The position numbers and the translations under genes are program-made. 64,000 nucleotides of DNA from Kryptolebias marmoratus (Eukaryota > Chordata > Actinopteri > Cyprinodontiformes > Rivulidae). Each line of letters opens with the position of its first letter. Position 1 is the first letter of the stretch. Location of the stretch: positions 11,374,508-11,438,507 of the forward strand of contig NC_051431.1 of assembly GCF_001649575.2 (NCBI RefSeq). The letters run 5' to 3'. Below the pieces are notes generated by a model that saw only the letters and a program-made list of their open reading frames with translations, had not been told where the DNA came from and ran no database searches. This document shows, in pieces, positions 46,901-57,987 of this stretch.

Positions 46901-49749
46901 CAGCTAATGTACATAAAGCTGTGATATCTGTCAAAACCTGCAGCTTTTCTTGATGTTTTTAAGCCTCTAACAGAGTTTCTGCATCATTAAACGGTTGTTT
47001 GGGGGCAAATATTCCTCGTCTTTGTTTCCAGCTGAATTTAGACGCAGAAATAATCCCGTTGGAGTTCAGAATATCTGATCTTCAGCTCCAGCTCCCCAGA
47101 ATGACTCCACGTCTGTCACCGTTTCTTCTCAGGAGGAGAAGAAGAAGAAGACGTTCACCTTCTCTCCTCCCGCCTGCCGTCTCTGCCTCCATCGCTCCGA
47201 CTCCGTTTACATCCAGAGGGGGATTGTTTCCACCCACTCGGATGTAAACAAACAGATCGTAATTGTTGGCAACAAAACCCGACTCTGCTGATTTTGCTCT
47301 TTTATTACAAATAATAATAATAGACCTTTTCGTCGTGAACGCTGCAGATCTAAAAGGTTATATTTTAATCATCAATGAACTCAAATCAAAAACACTGACA
47401 GATCCCACATGTTTGACATCTTTTACATCGTCTAATGCCTGCCTGTTTTATAATTTTCCAACAGTTCGAGGTGAAGTTTCAGACTTTCAGGGAGTTTACC
47501 CGCTGCGTTTAAAACGGACCGACCCGTTTGTTTCTCGTGTTAGAACCTACAGTCAAACTCACGGACGTCTCCACAGAAAACAGATTTCTGCCTGAAGAAC
47601 CGTGAGGAAAGCCATGCGGCGTCGGCGTTTTCAGCGCCGCGGGACGTCCAGGAGGCGAAGGCAGGACTCGGGTTGGGTAACGGGACGAAGTGTGGAAATC
47701 CACATTGTCTCACTCCTGGTGACAGTAATGACCTCCGCAGGTCGGGCAGCAGACGGTGGAACCTCGAGTCCAGGAAATGAGCAACTCGATGAGTCGTTCC
47801 TTTTTTTTTTTTTATGCGGCTGTCGTAAAAAAGCCTGCTGTGAGGTCGTTCGGCGGCTCCCGATTGGCGTGGCCGCTTCGAGCAGGGCACGCGCTGTCCT
47901 CTCGCGGCCTCGGTGACAGGTCTGATGTAATTTAGCGGAACATGGGTGTGTGTGTGTGTGTGTGTGTTTGTTTCTTGTTTATTCGCTGTAAAGTGACTCT
48001 CCCGCCGCCGGCTCCCAGTCCCAACCTTACGTCTGCACATTGTTTGCTTTGTGACGTGAGAGGATACTTGCTCACACTTGAACACACACACTCGCAGCTA
48101 CGCCGTGTGTGTGTGTGTGTGTGTCATGGAAAATTGGGCTGAAGGCTGAGCCGGTTGCTAGGCGACGCCTTTACCATATATGGAGCATTTTTCTCCTCGC
48201 CTTTCGTTTTGTTTCCCAGCCGGTATCTCTGTCACTGACATTTGAATGCTATTAGATGCTAATATATGTAAAAGGCCCACGCCACAATAAGCATTGTGTA
48301 TTGTTGTCGGCTCGTCCCGCTGGAGTTTGGTACTTTTTCACACGACACAACACGGAGGGAAAAAAACGCGGTGACGTTCGGCCCACGGACTCGGAGCAGT
48401 CACCGTTATTCCCGCGTGATTGATGACGCCCACGGCGCTGCAGAGCTGCATTCGGCTGTTTTTATACAAAGCTCGTTTTCTAACAGACGGCTCGGTGGTT
48501 AGCGGCGTTCGCCTCGCAGCAAGAAGGTCGCGGGTTCGAGTCCCGGGTCGGGTTTCTGTGTCGGGCTGCCTTCAGGCTCGGGAGACCTGTGACCTCAGTG
48601 GGACTCGCCCGCTTAAATCAGGATTAATGATAAAATAATCAAACTATCAGAGCCACCAGTGTCTCACAGCTAAATGTTTATTATTTCAGCAACAGAAGCT
48701 GAAACAAACGCTCCGTTGTCGGGACGTATTGGTGTATTTATGTGGAAATGGAAAAGGTTATTTTGTAGCTTTTTGAGCGTCAAAACTGAATCTACGACAA
48801 ACTCTCCCAAACATTTCTGCTTCCGATTCACAAAACAAAAGTTTCAGAAACCCGTTGACCCTGCGTATACACAAACGTCGACCTCTTCAGCAGTTACGTT
48901 GTCTGTTTGTTTTTTAACCATTTGTAACTATTGTTAAAGTTAAAGCTAAATATGCTAAAGGTAATTTGGCGTTTCCAGACCCCAGATTTGGAAACAGCTG
49001 ATCGACAACGAGCAGCTTATGAAGCCCCGAGCTTCGTCAGCAGACTTACCTGACATTAGGAACAGATGTGACGTGAAAAAGTAAAGTTTAGAGCAGGACG
49101 ATTAAAGTCAGAATCTAGATTTCATCGTTGGAAGATGAAGATCTAATCAACCAGAGTGATCATTTGTAAACTCTTAAAATAAACAAACTTGCTTTCTGAG
49201 CTAAAAACACAAAAATAAGTTGAAAACAGACTTTTTCTGTGAACTCAGGGAAGCTAATCATTTCAATATTTACATGTTTAAATGTCATTTTAAATGGATA
49301 ATCTTATGTTTGTTTAGGCGCGTGGGGGAAACAATAATCAAAGTTTTAGGGAAGACTTGGAATTACCCAGAACCCGCTCCAGATATTAGTTTGTTCTTCC
49401 AATAAAGCGAGAAGCAGCAGAAAGTCCAGCTGCGAGAACCGAAGAGTGTTTTCAAGTAAACAGGGTTTGTTTTTATGCAGTATGGCCGGAACCAGGAGGA
49501 TAAGATGGAGGACGGGTTAAAATACAGATTCATGTTTCATTTTAAACCAGCTTGCGTCGCTGCAGCAGCCTCTGTGCGTTCAGCAGCCGGCGCAGCTGAG
49601 CTGCTTAAAGCGGAGGACTTTAAGACGGAGAGGAACGGGATGTGGTTTGTTACGAGGAGCTCTGACAGTCCCTGAAATCAGGCCGCAGCGTCAGCGAGCG
49701 CCGTCATTCCTGCGTCTGACGGGAGTTGTCTGACAGGTTCCTTGTCTCT

Positions 49750-49787
<38 letters not shown>

Positions 49788-52700
49788 CTCTCTCTTCGAG
49801 TACATTACAGAAATACCTGTCATGCAGACAAAAGAGCTCTGAAAAGGTACAGAGAGCAGAACGTGGATCTGTCAGGAGACCGGGGCTCAGAACCGGGCCT
49901 GTAGGGGACTAGAAGAAGAAAAAAAAGATGGCTTCTTGTGTCAGGGCTTGTTCTTTCAGGGTGACAGGGTGAGGAGGCACAAAGATTGGTTCAGGCTCGA
50001 GGGCGAGAGGTGGAAATAAAATTTTTTTAAAAAAGGAAAGTTACACATCAGGAGACGGATCCACTTGATGACGGCAACTGTTGAGAAAGTCCAAAGAGAG
50101 GAAACGAAGGGGGTGAGAATGTTGAAACGGGACAGATTGTGAGCTCGGGTGTCATAAGGAGGTCACGGCGGGAAGAGAGAGGGACCGCTGGGTGACACTT
50201 CTGGGCTGAAGCCGCGTGGCTGGGATCCAGCAGCACGCAGTCCGTCAGGCCCGCCGGGAGGCTGGAGAACATCCTGCGCCGGCCTCTGTCTGACCAGGTG
50301 AGACAACGGAAACTCATCCAGATTAAAGTCTTGGACCGGGAGGCGCGTTTCCCCCCCGACGTCACGTTTCTTCCCACGGAAGATGCAGAAGCAGATTGCT
50401 CCGAACGCCGGCAACCGGTTTGGGTAGTCGGATAGGATGTGATTGACGCCTTCGGTGACTTATCTGATCCGGATCATTTAAACGTCGTTCTTGTTCTCGT
50501 GATGCGTACTGACATCTAGATGATGGAAGCGTCACCATTAGGATTCTGGATCCTCTCTGGTCTCTGGAACGCCTTTTGGGATCCCCCGGGAGGAGCTGGA
50601 AAGTGTCGCCCGGGGAGAGGGAGCCCTGGGTTTCCCTCCTGGACCCCGACCACGGGTTAGCGTTAGAGGATGGAGAAGTTACGACCATTATTGTCGTTTG
50701 CAGCTTCACGACAAGTTCTGGTGACGCCCACAGGATTCTAGGACCGAAACCTGGGACAGCAGGGCTGCGACTGGAAGCGACGAAGGGAACACGATGAGCG
50801 TAACTAACGGCGAAAACTAAACACACGATTCGAGGAAGAAAAAGGAGGCGTACGTTTCCCCACGTCAAAGCTTTGGGCAACCTGTGGGAAGTGTAGACGT
50901 CTTAGAGTAATAATAAAAAGACAAAAAGCAAAGTTCCTTTTTTATTATTTTAGACATCATGAGTTATATAAGAGAGAAAAGGGAGCTGGTAAAAGTTGGA
51001 CTGCGTGGGATGGAGACAGAGCTGGGCTTTAAATAAAAAACACGCAGGCTCCTTTTATTTGAACTTCCATTTTAAGAACCGTTTCATATCAAGCAGAACA
51101 ATAGTTTCTTCTTGTTGCCGTTTTCGTCAGCGCTGGTCGTATTTTAAGGAGGCCGAGTCGACCTCACAGATCTGCGTTGGGCCGTCGACGTGAAGAAGCA
51201 GGAAGTGGAGCAACGTCCGCCAGCTCCTACGGGTTCGGTCAGGAGAAGAGTTCGTTAAAAGCTCCTGTTCGGGGTCTGCACGGGGATACGGCCCCGGCAG
51301 GTTCAGGCAGGTTCATGTCGGACTTCAGATGTTGGCGGAACAAAGATTTAGACGTTTTGCAGGGAAGGCCAGAATTGGAGTTTCCGCTGGCTGAGCTGTA
51401 CAGACAAGTTGAGACGTTATTCGTCTCGAACGCCGTCTTCAGTTCGTTGTTTTGAAGGTGAATCAGATCAATTTCAGAAACAAACTGAGTCCTCTCTCCT
51501 GGTTCTCTGTGGATCTGTTAGTGTCGGGGTTTATTTTACTCTCAGGTGAGGCCGAGCCTCAGGTGGCTCAGTTTTTGGGTTTATTTTTGGTTTGTTTGAA
51601 GAGCCGCTGCTTCTCCTCCTCCTCCTGCAGGACACAGGATCCGTTCACAGAGGAAGAGCCTCATCACGCTCACCCCAACCTCTGAGGGGGGGGGGGGGGN
51701 NNNNNNNNNNNNNNNNNNNNNNNNNNNNNNNNNNNNNNNNNNNNNNNNNNNNNGGGGGGGGGGGGGGGGAGACGAGAAAGAGCCGCTAAACGTGGCCGAG
51801 CAGCCTGATCCTTACAAATCAGAGCTGCGGCGGCAGCAGCTCGCGGGTTGGCTGCTGGCAGATGGAGCTCGTGCACCAATCAGACTCACGCGGGGGGGGG
51901 GCTCGAGCGTTAACGAGTTCAGAAAAGCAGGTGACGCGTGGCCGCAGCCTGATTCCTGAGGTCGATCTAGTCTCACATCCGCAGCCTCAGATCAGCGAGC
52001 TGCTGTTTGGGCTCAACATCTGGACACAACCGAGGGGAAAAAAACAAACAAACAAAAAAAGCAGCTTTTTTAAGCTCCTGTTCTGATTACAGACAGCTGA
52101 CACAGAAACGGTTCAACTAGACGTTTAAATGTAACAGATTTCATTTAATTTAATATGAGTGAATGTTTGTCGGAGCTGCTCGACCTTTCAGGCACACACA
52201 GCGTTTCCAGTGTTTCTGCTGCTGTTCTGGTTACAGTTTCAGGGAGGCTGGAGGAGCAACCTTTTTCACAGAAATCCTTGCGTTCGTCGAAACATTTTTG
52301 TCCTCATTGTTTTTACGGCTCGCACTAACCGGCCGCCACCGCACGCTTACGGCTTTATGCTCCTTTTGATCGGGGGACCGATTCTGCTTTTGCATTTATT
52401 TGCGTGATGAGCGAACGGCTCGTCTGCAGGACAAGATCTCCCACGTTCCCGTACGACAAGTCACACACACACAGAGAGACACACACTCGTGCCTCTTAAT
52501 CAGTCCGCTCCCGGTTCTTCCCAAACTGTTTGCGTCAGAGTCCCTGTTTCGTTCTGTCCTTGCGTTGGCATTTTTCAACACAGATAAACATTTCACACAC
52601 ACTCACAGGCACACACACACCTTCAGACAGTGAGGTCCTGTTTTACGACACCACAGTGCTGCCTTTGGTAAATGTTTTATGAATGGGTTTTGTTGTGTAC

Positions 52701-55700
52701 GTTGTTCCCCTGGCCTTGGCTACAGGGGAGGGTTTGTCCAATGTCTACTGATGTGTGTGTGTGTGTGCTTTCCTTTAATGAATAATCATTCTTGTGGCCT
52801 TCGTTTTTCCCAGTGCTTTGTTCGACTTGCAAAGAAACAAAAACCAAAAACCTCACAGGGCTTCAGATTTCTCAGCCACGCTTCTCTTTTTACGACACGA
52901 TGGGATTGTTATTATGATTTATTTATTTATTTAAAATCCTTTCTCTTCCTCCAGAACAAGTCCTGGCACAAGTTGAAGAACATGGTTCACTGGTCGCCCT
53001 TCCTCGAGTCCTTCAAGAAGCATCGCTCGTGGGTGCAGCTGGCGGGCCACGCAGGTAAGCAGAGGCATTGTTACAGTCATCCGTCTTCTGCTGAATCTAC
53101 AGCTGCTCGGCATGAAGCTGCTCATTTCCAACAATAAACTAAAAAATATATAAAGGTTCTTCTGAACTCAGACAAATGATGCAGTTTGACAGAGTTAAAT
53201 CGGCTGTTTAACAAACTTTTAAGGACACGTTAGTCATTCATTTTGGGACATAAATTGTGTGGATTTTGTTATTTTTGGACCCTTTGTGTTAAACTGTTAA
53301 CAAAAAAAAAAAAAGCCTGGAAGCATAAAACGGCAGCTAGTCTGACTCCAACGAGCCCGACTTCCTGCTGAACACAAACTGCTTCGTAACGACGGCGAGG
53401 TGTAAACCTCAGGTTTCCTGCTCAGACTCTGCTGCTGTCAGTCCTACGACTTTAAAGAAGTCAGGTTTATTTGTAGAGCGCATTTTTTTATATTTTTAAA
53501 TTTATTTTCGGAGTCTGAACGACATTTATTTTGAAAAACTGACCAGATTTTCTCCACTCCATCCGTCTATGACTCCCTCTTGATGCGTATCAGAACGCTT
53601 ATCCAGGTCACGTGATCCGTTAGCGCTAAAAACAAACCAACTAGCAGCAAAACGAGTAAAAAAGGAACGTCTCTGGAAGCCCTAGATGGGACCCTTACTG
53701 AGAAACACTGAGCTGTATTCTTTGTGCTCTTTATATTTGTGGTGTCTCTTATTTTGAAGGGCATGTTTAAACACGGAGAACATCAGGGGGAGGAGAGGCT
53801 GTTATTCATGTTGACACAACACCAGGACGCAGCTAACAAAGCTGCGAGGACACGTTGGATTTACGTTTTTTATGTTTTTAAAAAATACCCCCGTTTTCAT
53901 GCCGCTCGTATCGTTTTATTTTGTTGTATTTATCCGCCACACCTTTAAAGGCCAGTCTGTGGAGCTGAAACGGTTGGGGACCGCTGCTTTACATCATAAA
54001 AAATACAAAATTAAAAAGTCATAAAAACATCACGCAGTCACCAAATGAGACACCAGAACAGATCCGTTTATTAGGATTCTAAGGTGGTTTTTTAGCCTTG
54101 ATTTCAAGGAACTTAGTGTTTCTTTCCTGGAAGTTTGATGCAGATTTGTGGTGCATAGAAGCTGAATGCTGTTTCTCCATGTTTGGTTCTGGTTCTGGAC
54201 CTGAGTGGTCTGGAAGGTTGATTCAGCAGATCTTTATTGTATCGTAGTGCTTAGCCGTGCAGTGATTTATAAACTAGCAGAAGTATTTTAAAGTCTCTTC
54301 TCTGAGCCACAGGGTTTTAGGACTGGGCTGATGTTCTTTAACCTCCTGGTTTTAATGAGAACACAAGCAGCAGCGTTCTGGATCAGCTGCAGCCGTCTGG
54401 TTCATTTATTTTTAGTAGGCAGACCTGTGAAGACACTGTCGCAAGTCGTCGTTTTTAATCCTCCCTTTTCGTCTTTTCCAGGTAACTTCCAGCTGGAGGA
54501 GTGCGGCCGTCTGATGAAGCGCTTCTGCGAGTGCGAGCAGCAGTCTCTGCAGCAGCTCGTCAACGACAGCCTGAAGCCCTTCGTGCCCGGGTATTACGGC
54601 GTGGTGCAGAAAGACGATCAGGAGTACAACGTCATGGACGACCTGCTGACCGGCTTCGACTCGCCGGCCATCATGGACTGCAAGATGGGCAGCAGGTAGC
54701 TAAAACCTCGCCGACAGTAGAGGGCGCCTCCCCCCTCTTTTTTATGTTTTAATCTGGAAATGTCACCCTTTCAGGACCTACTTGGAAGAGGAGCTCAAAA
54801 AGGCGAGGGAGCGCCCGCGTCTGCGGAAGGACATGTACGAGAAGATGATGGCGGTGGACCCCGGCGCCCCGACGGAGGAGGAGCGGGCTCAGCAGGGGGT
54901 CCTCAAACCCCGCTACATGCAGTGGAGGGAGACGCTCAGCTCCACGGCGTCCCTGGGCTTCCGCATCGAGGGCATCAAGGTCAGAGCTCAAGAAAAAAAA
55001 AAAAAAAAAAAGCCAAGGCGGCGTATCTGGGTGTGAAAACGTTCGATTTGCATGCTCCGAAGAGACAAAAGAAATCCCAGAGGCCGTTTTCCAGTCCGAC
55101 GAGTATCAGCAGCCAGTTGGAGAGAGAGATTCAAATCAGATTCGGTTTTCATTTTTTTCTCTTCATCTGGAAAAAAGAAACAACGTCACGGGACCGCCGT
55201 GCTTCTCTGCGGGATTCGATCAAAACTTTTAGTTGGCAAAAAAAAAAAAAAGAAAGAAAGAACAAACATAAATGATGTTGTGTTTCTTTCTCTTTTTTGT
55301 TTGTTTCGCCTCAGAAAGCTGAAAAGAGTCGCAACACCAACTTCAAGAAGACGAAGCACAGAGACCAGGTGATGCAGGTCTTGGAGGACTTCGTCGACGG
55401 CAACACTCAGATTCTGGTACGGCGCCAAACGATCATCGATCATCGAAGGCGGGGACGGTGGTTTGAAACGAGCTTTTTGGGTTTTCTTGGTTAAATAAAA
55501 CTTTAAAACTGAAGCACAAAAAAAACAAAAAGCAGAGAACTGTTGAAAAATGTTCAAACCTCTCGTCTTGGCTTGTTCTGTTGCCGTCTTTGTCAGATTA
55601 GGGACCAATTATTGTCTCAGGTTTCTGCCTCCAGCCTGCCTGAACAAGAAATAATTAGACCGACTTGAACCAGACGGCTGCTTTTGCTGCTTTGTTCCAG

Positions 55701-56233
55701 ATTTAAAAAGGTTTCTAGTTTGAATGTTGTTGCTTCAGGTGGGCATAAAGTTAATGCTCAGTAAGGACAAAGACAAGGTTTTTTTTTTATATTTGTTGCC
55801 ACTTCCTGTTTTTCTTCTCACCCACTGATCTCACATCCTTCGCTCCGTGCTCTTCAGAAACTTTACCTGAGCCGGCTGGAGGAGCTGCGCTGCGTCCTCG
55901 AGGAGTCGCCGTTCTTCAAGACGCACGAGGTGAGTGAGACGCGGGCCCCTCGATTCGTTTGGCGTCGCCGCCCGCCCCCTCGGCCGCTCCCCTTCCTCAC
56001 CTCCCCCCCCCCTTCCCCCGCAGGTGGTGGGGAGCTCGCTGCTGTTCGTGCACGACGCCTCTGGGAAGGCCAAGGTGTGGATGATCGACTTCGGGAAGAC
56101 GGTGCCCCTGCCGCCCCCCATGACGCTGGACCACAGGACGCCCTGGGTGGAAGGCAACAGGGAGGACGGCTACCTGTGGGGGCTGGACAACCTGATAGAC
56201 ATCTTCAGCAGCATGCTCCTCAAGACGCCTTAA
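43947..56233 (+). CDS. itpkc: inositol-trisphosphate 3-kinase C
   Basis: Phosphorylates Ins(1,4,5)P3 to Ins(1,3,4,5)P4, shaping calcium signals, and is Ca/calmodulin-stimulated. Coding exons: 43947-44873, 52955-53054, 54482-54695, 54775-54979, 55315-55416, 55858-55929 and 56024-56233, giving 609 residues (human ITPKC about 683, from memory). Exon 1 encodes a 309-residue disordered, charged N-terminus, with [12 protein letters not shown] and the family phrase [12 protein letters not shown] near its end. Residues about 310-343 ([20 protein letters not shown]) form the calmodulin-binding segment. The kinase domain shows [24 protein letters not shown] (from about 408), [17 protein letters not shown], the metal/ATP-binding IDFGKT (about 561-566) and DGYLWGLDN. 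The actmap and snrpa neighbours support ITPKC over ITPKA or ITPKB. The start ATG 43947 was chosen because the frame continues upstream only from a GTG. Confidence 0.95.
45385..45995 (+). repeat. left arm of a ~600-bp inverted repeat
   Basis: Its reverse complement matches 46693-47290 with very few differences over the central 370 bp (45520-45893 against 46758-47130). A diverged direct copy of the part around 45670-45745 (CTGTTAGAGGCTTAAAAACA) follows at 45985-46060. Confidence 0.9.
46693..47290 (-). repeat. right arm of the ~600-bp inverted repeat
   Basis: Inverted partner of 45385-45995. It lacks about 35 bp present in the left arm near 45905-45940 and has a slightly different CT-rich stretch near 47160-47200. 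The 700-bp spacer between the arms has no recognised gene. Confidence 0.9.
48487..48620 (+). mobile_element. tRNA-derived SINE fragment
   Basis: GCTCGGTGGTTAGCGGC resembles an RNA polymerase III box A region, and GGTTCGAGTCC is a perfect box B. The order GTTCGCCTCGCAGCAAGAAG is typical of fish tRNA-derived SINE heads. No acceptor stem can fold, so it is not a tRNA gene. Confidence 0.75.
51700..51753. other. assembly gap (54 N) between two poly-G tracts
   Basis: Fourteen G precede and sixteen G follow the N run. The true length and content of this part of itpkc intron 1 are unknown. Confidence 0.95.
54130..54450 (+). repeat. LINE-associated 3' tail fragment in itpkc intron 2
   Basis: TGATTTATAAACTAGCAGAA, TTTTAATGAGAACACAAGCA and CAGCGTTCTGGATCAGCTGC followed by AGCCGTCTG match the same class of fish LINE tail sequence as 7640-7950. 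Confidence 0.6.
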
Positions 56234-56822
56234 ACGCGGAGGGGCGCAGGGAAAGGGCGAGGGCGCCGGAGAGCGTCAGGTTTTTATCAAACTAGGACTT
56301 AATGAGCGTTTGATTGTTTTTGTTTTTAAAGATCCCTGCAATGATCCAAGTATCTTAAACAACTCATACCTGTGGAAAAAAAGGGGGGGGGGAGCAAAAG
56401 AAAAGCAGGACTTGTGTCACGATCGGGTAAATGTTGTGGTGGCGGGAGGGGGAGGAGTCTGATAATATGCATTACATTTGGAGCCTCGGATCCAGGGAAC
56501 TCGGGGCTCAAACGGTGGAGGATTTTAACGCTCCGGCCCCTACAAGCAGACACTATTTCTCCCTCCACGGCGCCCTCTCCTGGTCGCACGCAGCCGCCGT
56601 CCTGTGGCCACGGAACGAAGCTTTTTCTGCGCAGCTCGGGGAAGCGTCGAGGGAAATCCGCCTTAGCGGATTCCCAGCGCGGTAACACTAAAAACACTGG
56701 TTTGACCGAGTGTTGACTAACTCAGTGTGTAAATAGAGCCTAATTTAATCCTTTTTATTTGTTTGATCGCGGGTTAAAACTTCTTACTACGTTTCTACGA
56801 TGTACGTGCCTAGCATTTTTAT

Positions 56823-56828
<6 letters not shown>

Positions 56829-56888
<60 letters not shown>
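56829..56888. repeat. TA dinucleotide microsatellite in the itpkc 3' UTR
   Basis: About 30 TA units, 600 bp past the itpkc stop codon and before its poly(A) signal. Confidence 0.95.
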
Positions 56889-56894
<6 letters not shown>

Positions 56895-57772
56895 TTCGAT
56901 CATTCCAGCGCGAAAGATTTGCTCCAAAGAGTTCAACCCAAGTATGAACCGACTTACAAATAATCCCAAAGTTTTGCCTCTAATAGAAACAAATTTATTA
57001 AGTATTTTGTTTATTTTGTATAAGCTTTTTTTGTTTTCTTCGTTTAATTGTATAATAAGCAGCTCAGCAGCTTTTGTTTCTTTAGGATTTGTTGCACTGT
57101 TGATTTTTAGAAGAAAAAAAAAAGCCATTGAACAAAAACAAGCAGTGCCTCTGAATTTCAAGTATTTGGTTTACAGATGAGTTCAGTTCTCTTTGAGTCG
57201 TTGGAGTTTTTACATTGTGTGAAGAATCAAATGAAACTGGATTTTAGTTTTTATTTTATTTTATTTTTAAACGTTCAGGCTTCTCAAAGGTCTCACCTGA
57301 TTATAGGGCTGGAAAAAAACAAAACGATTCATATCCTGAAAAAGGAAAAAAATCCCTTTTTAACGAGGACGTTGCTTCGAGCTGGAAAACTGCGGGTCTT
57401 TCTTTTAGTATTCAACGCGGAGTTTTACTTCGAAACGATCAGGTCGGAGAGGTCTGTCTTCCAGGTGTTCGCCGACGGCGTCCGTCGGGCTCGACGGGCG
57501 CGTCTGAAGTGATTTAAAATCAGATTTATTTTTTTTATTATTTCTGAGAAGCAGACAGCAGGGGGAGAGGAGGGACTATCAGTGTTTACAGAGTATTATT
57601 CTTCGCCCCACGGATTCTCTTCACGTCTGTCAGGTTTTTCAAACTGGGTGCTGGAAAACTGGACATGAACCGTGTTTTTGTCTTTTCGGAACGATGGGTT
57701 TCACAATCGCAGAACGCTGGTGGAAACTGTTAAATCCCTGCTTTGTTCACGTCATGGATTGCAATAAACTGG

Positions 57773-57778
57773 AAATAA
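57773..57778 (+). terminator. itpkc: poly(A) signal of itpkc
   Basis: AATAAA 1.54 kb past the itpkc stop, followed by GT- and T-rich sequence. Confidence 0.6.
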
Positions 57779-57797
57779 TAGGTTTTCGTGGTGTTTC

Positions 57798-57803
57798 TTT
57801 ATT
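57798..57803 (-). terminator. actmap: poly(A) signal of actmap
   Basis: AATAAA on the minus strand, 185 bp past the actmap stop codon. It lies 20 bp beyond the itpkc signal, so the two transcripts should overlap tail to tail. Confidence 0.6.
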
Positions 57804-57987
57804 TTTGTGTCAGAGCAGCTTTTTAAACCCCGCGCCGAGGAGGAGGCAGAAACAAAATGTCTTCGGAGGAACGTCACCTAAAGATCCACAAACAGGATTT
57901 TACAGGAAGGTGGAAATGCTTTAATGAACGCATCGTTTCGCACGGTTGACAGTTCGCCGCCGCCGCTGCGTCGATCTGAGCGGCTCC

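Larger units (their letters stand above)
44874..52954 (+). other. 8-kb intron 1 of itpkc
   Basis: Contains a CCTTGTCCCTCACCCTGTCC-type short repeat right after the donor (44885-44950), the large inverted repeat (45385-47290), CA/TG microsatellites (47944-47968, 48103-48124, 49752-49786, 52743-52760), a tRNA-derived SINE (48487-48620) and an N gap (51700-51753). No extra exon is supported. Confidence 0.7.
56234..57987. other. itpkc 3' UTR and convergent actmap 3' UTR
   Basis: 1.75 kb between the two stop codons. It is AT-rich with a (TA)n run, and the two poly(A) signals face each other near 57773-57803. No other gene is seen. Confidence 0.65.

Noticed and set aside
48487..48560. Possible tRNA gene with perfect box B GGTTCGAGTCC
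   Set aside because: No acceptor stem pairs, the anticodon arm is not formed, and the downstream sequence matches SINE structure.
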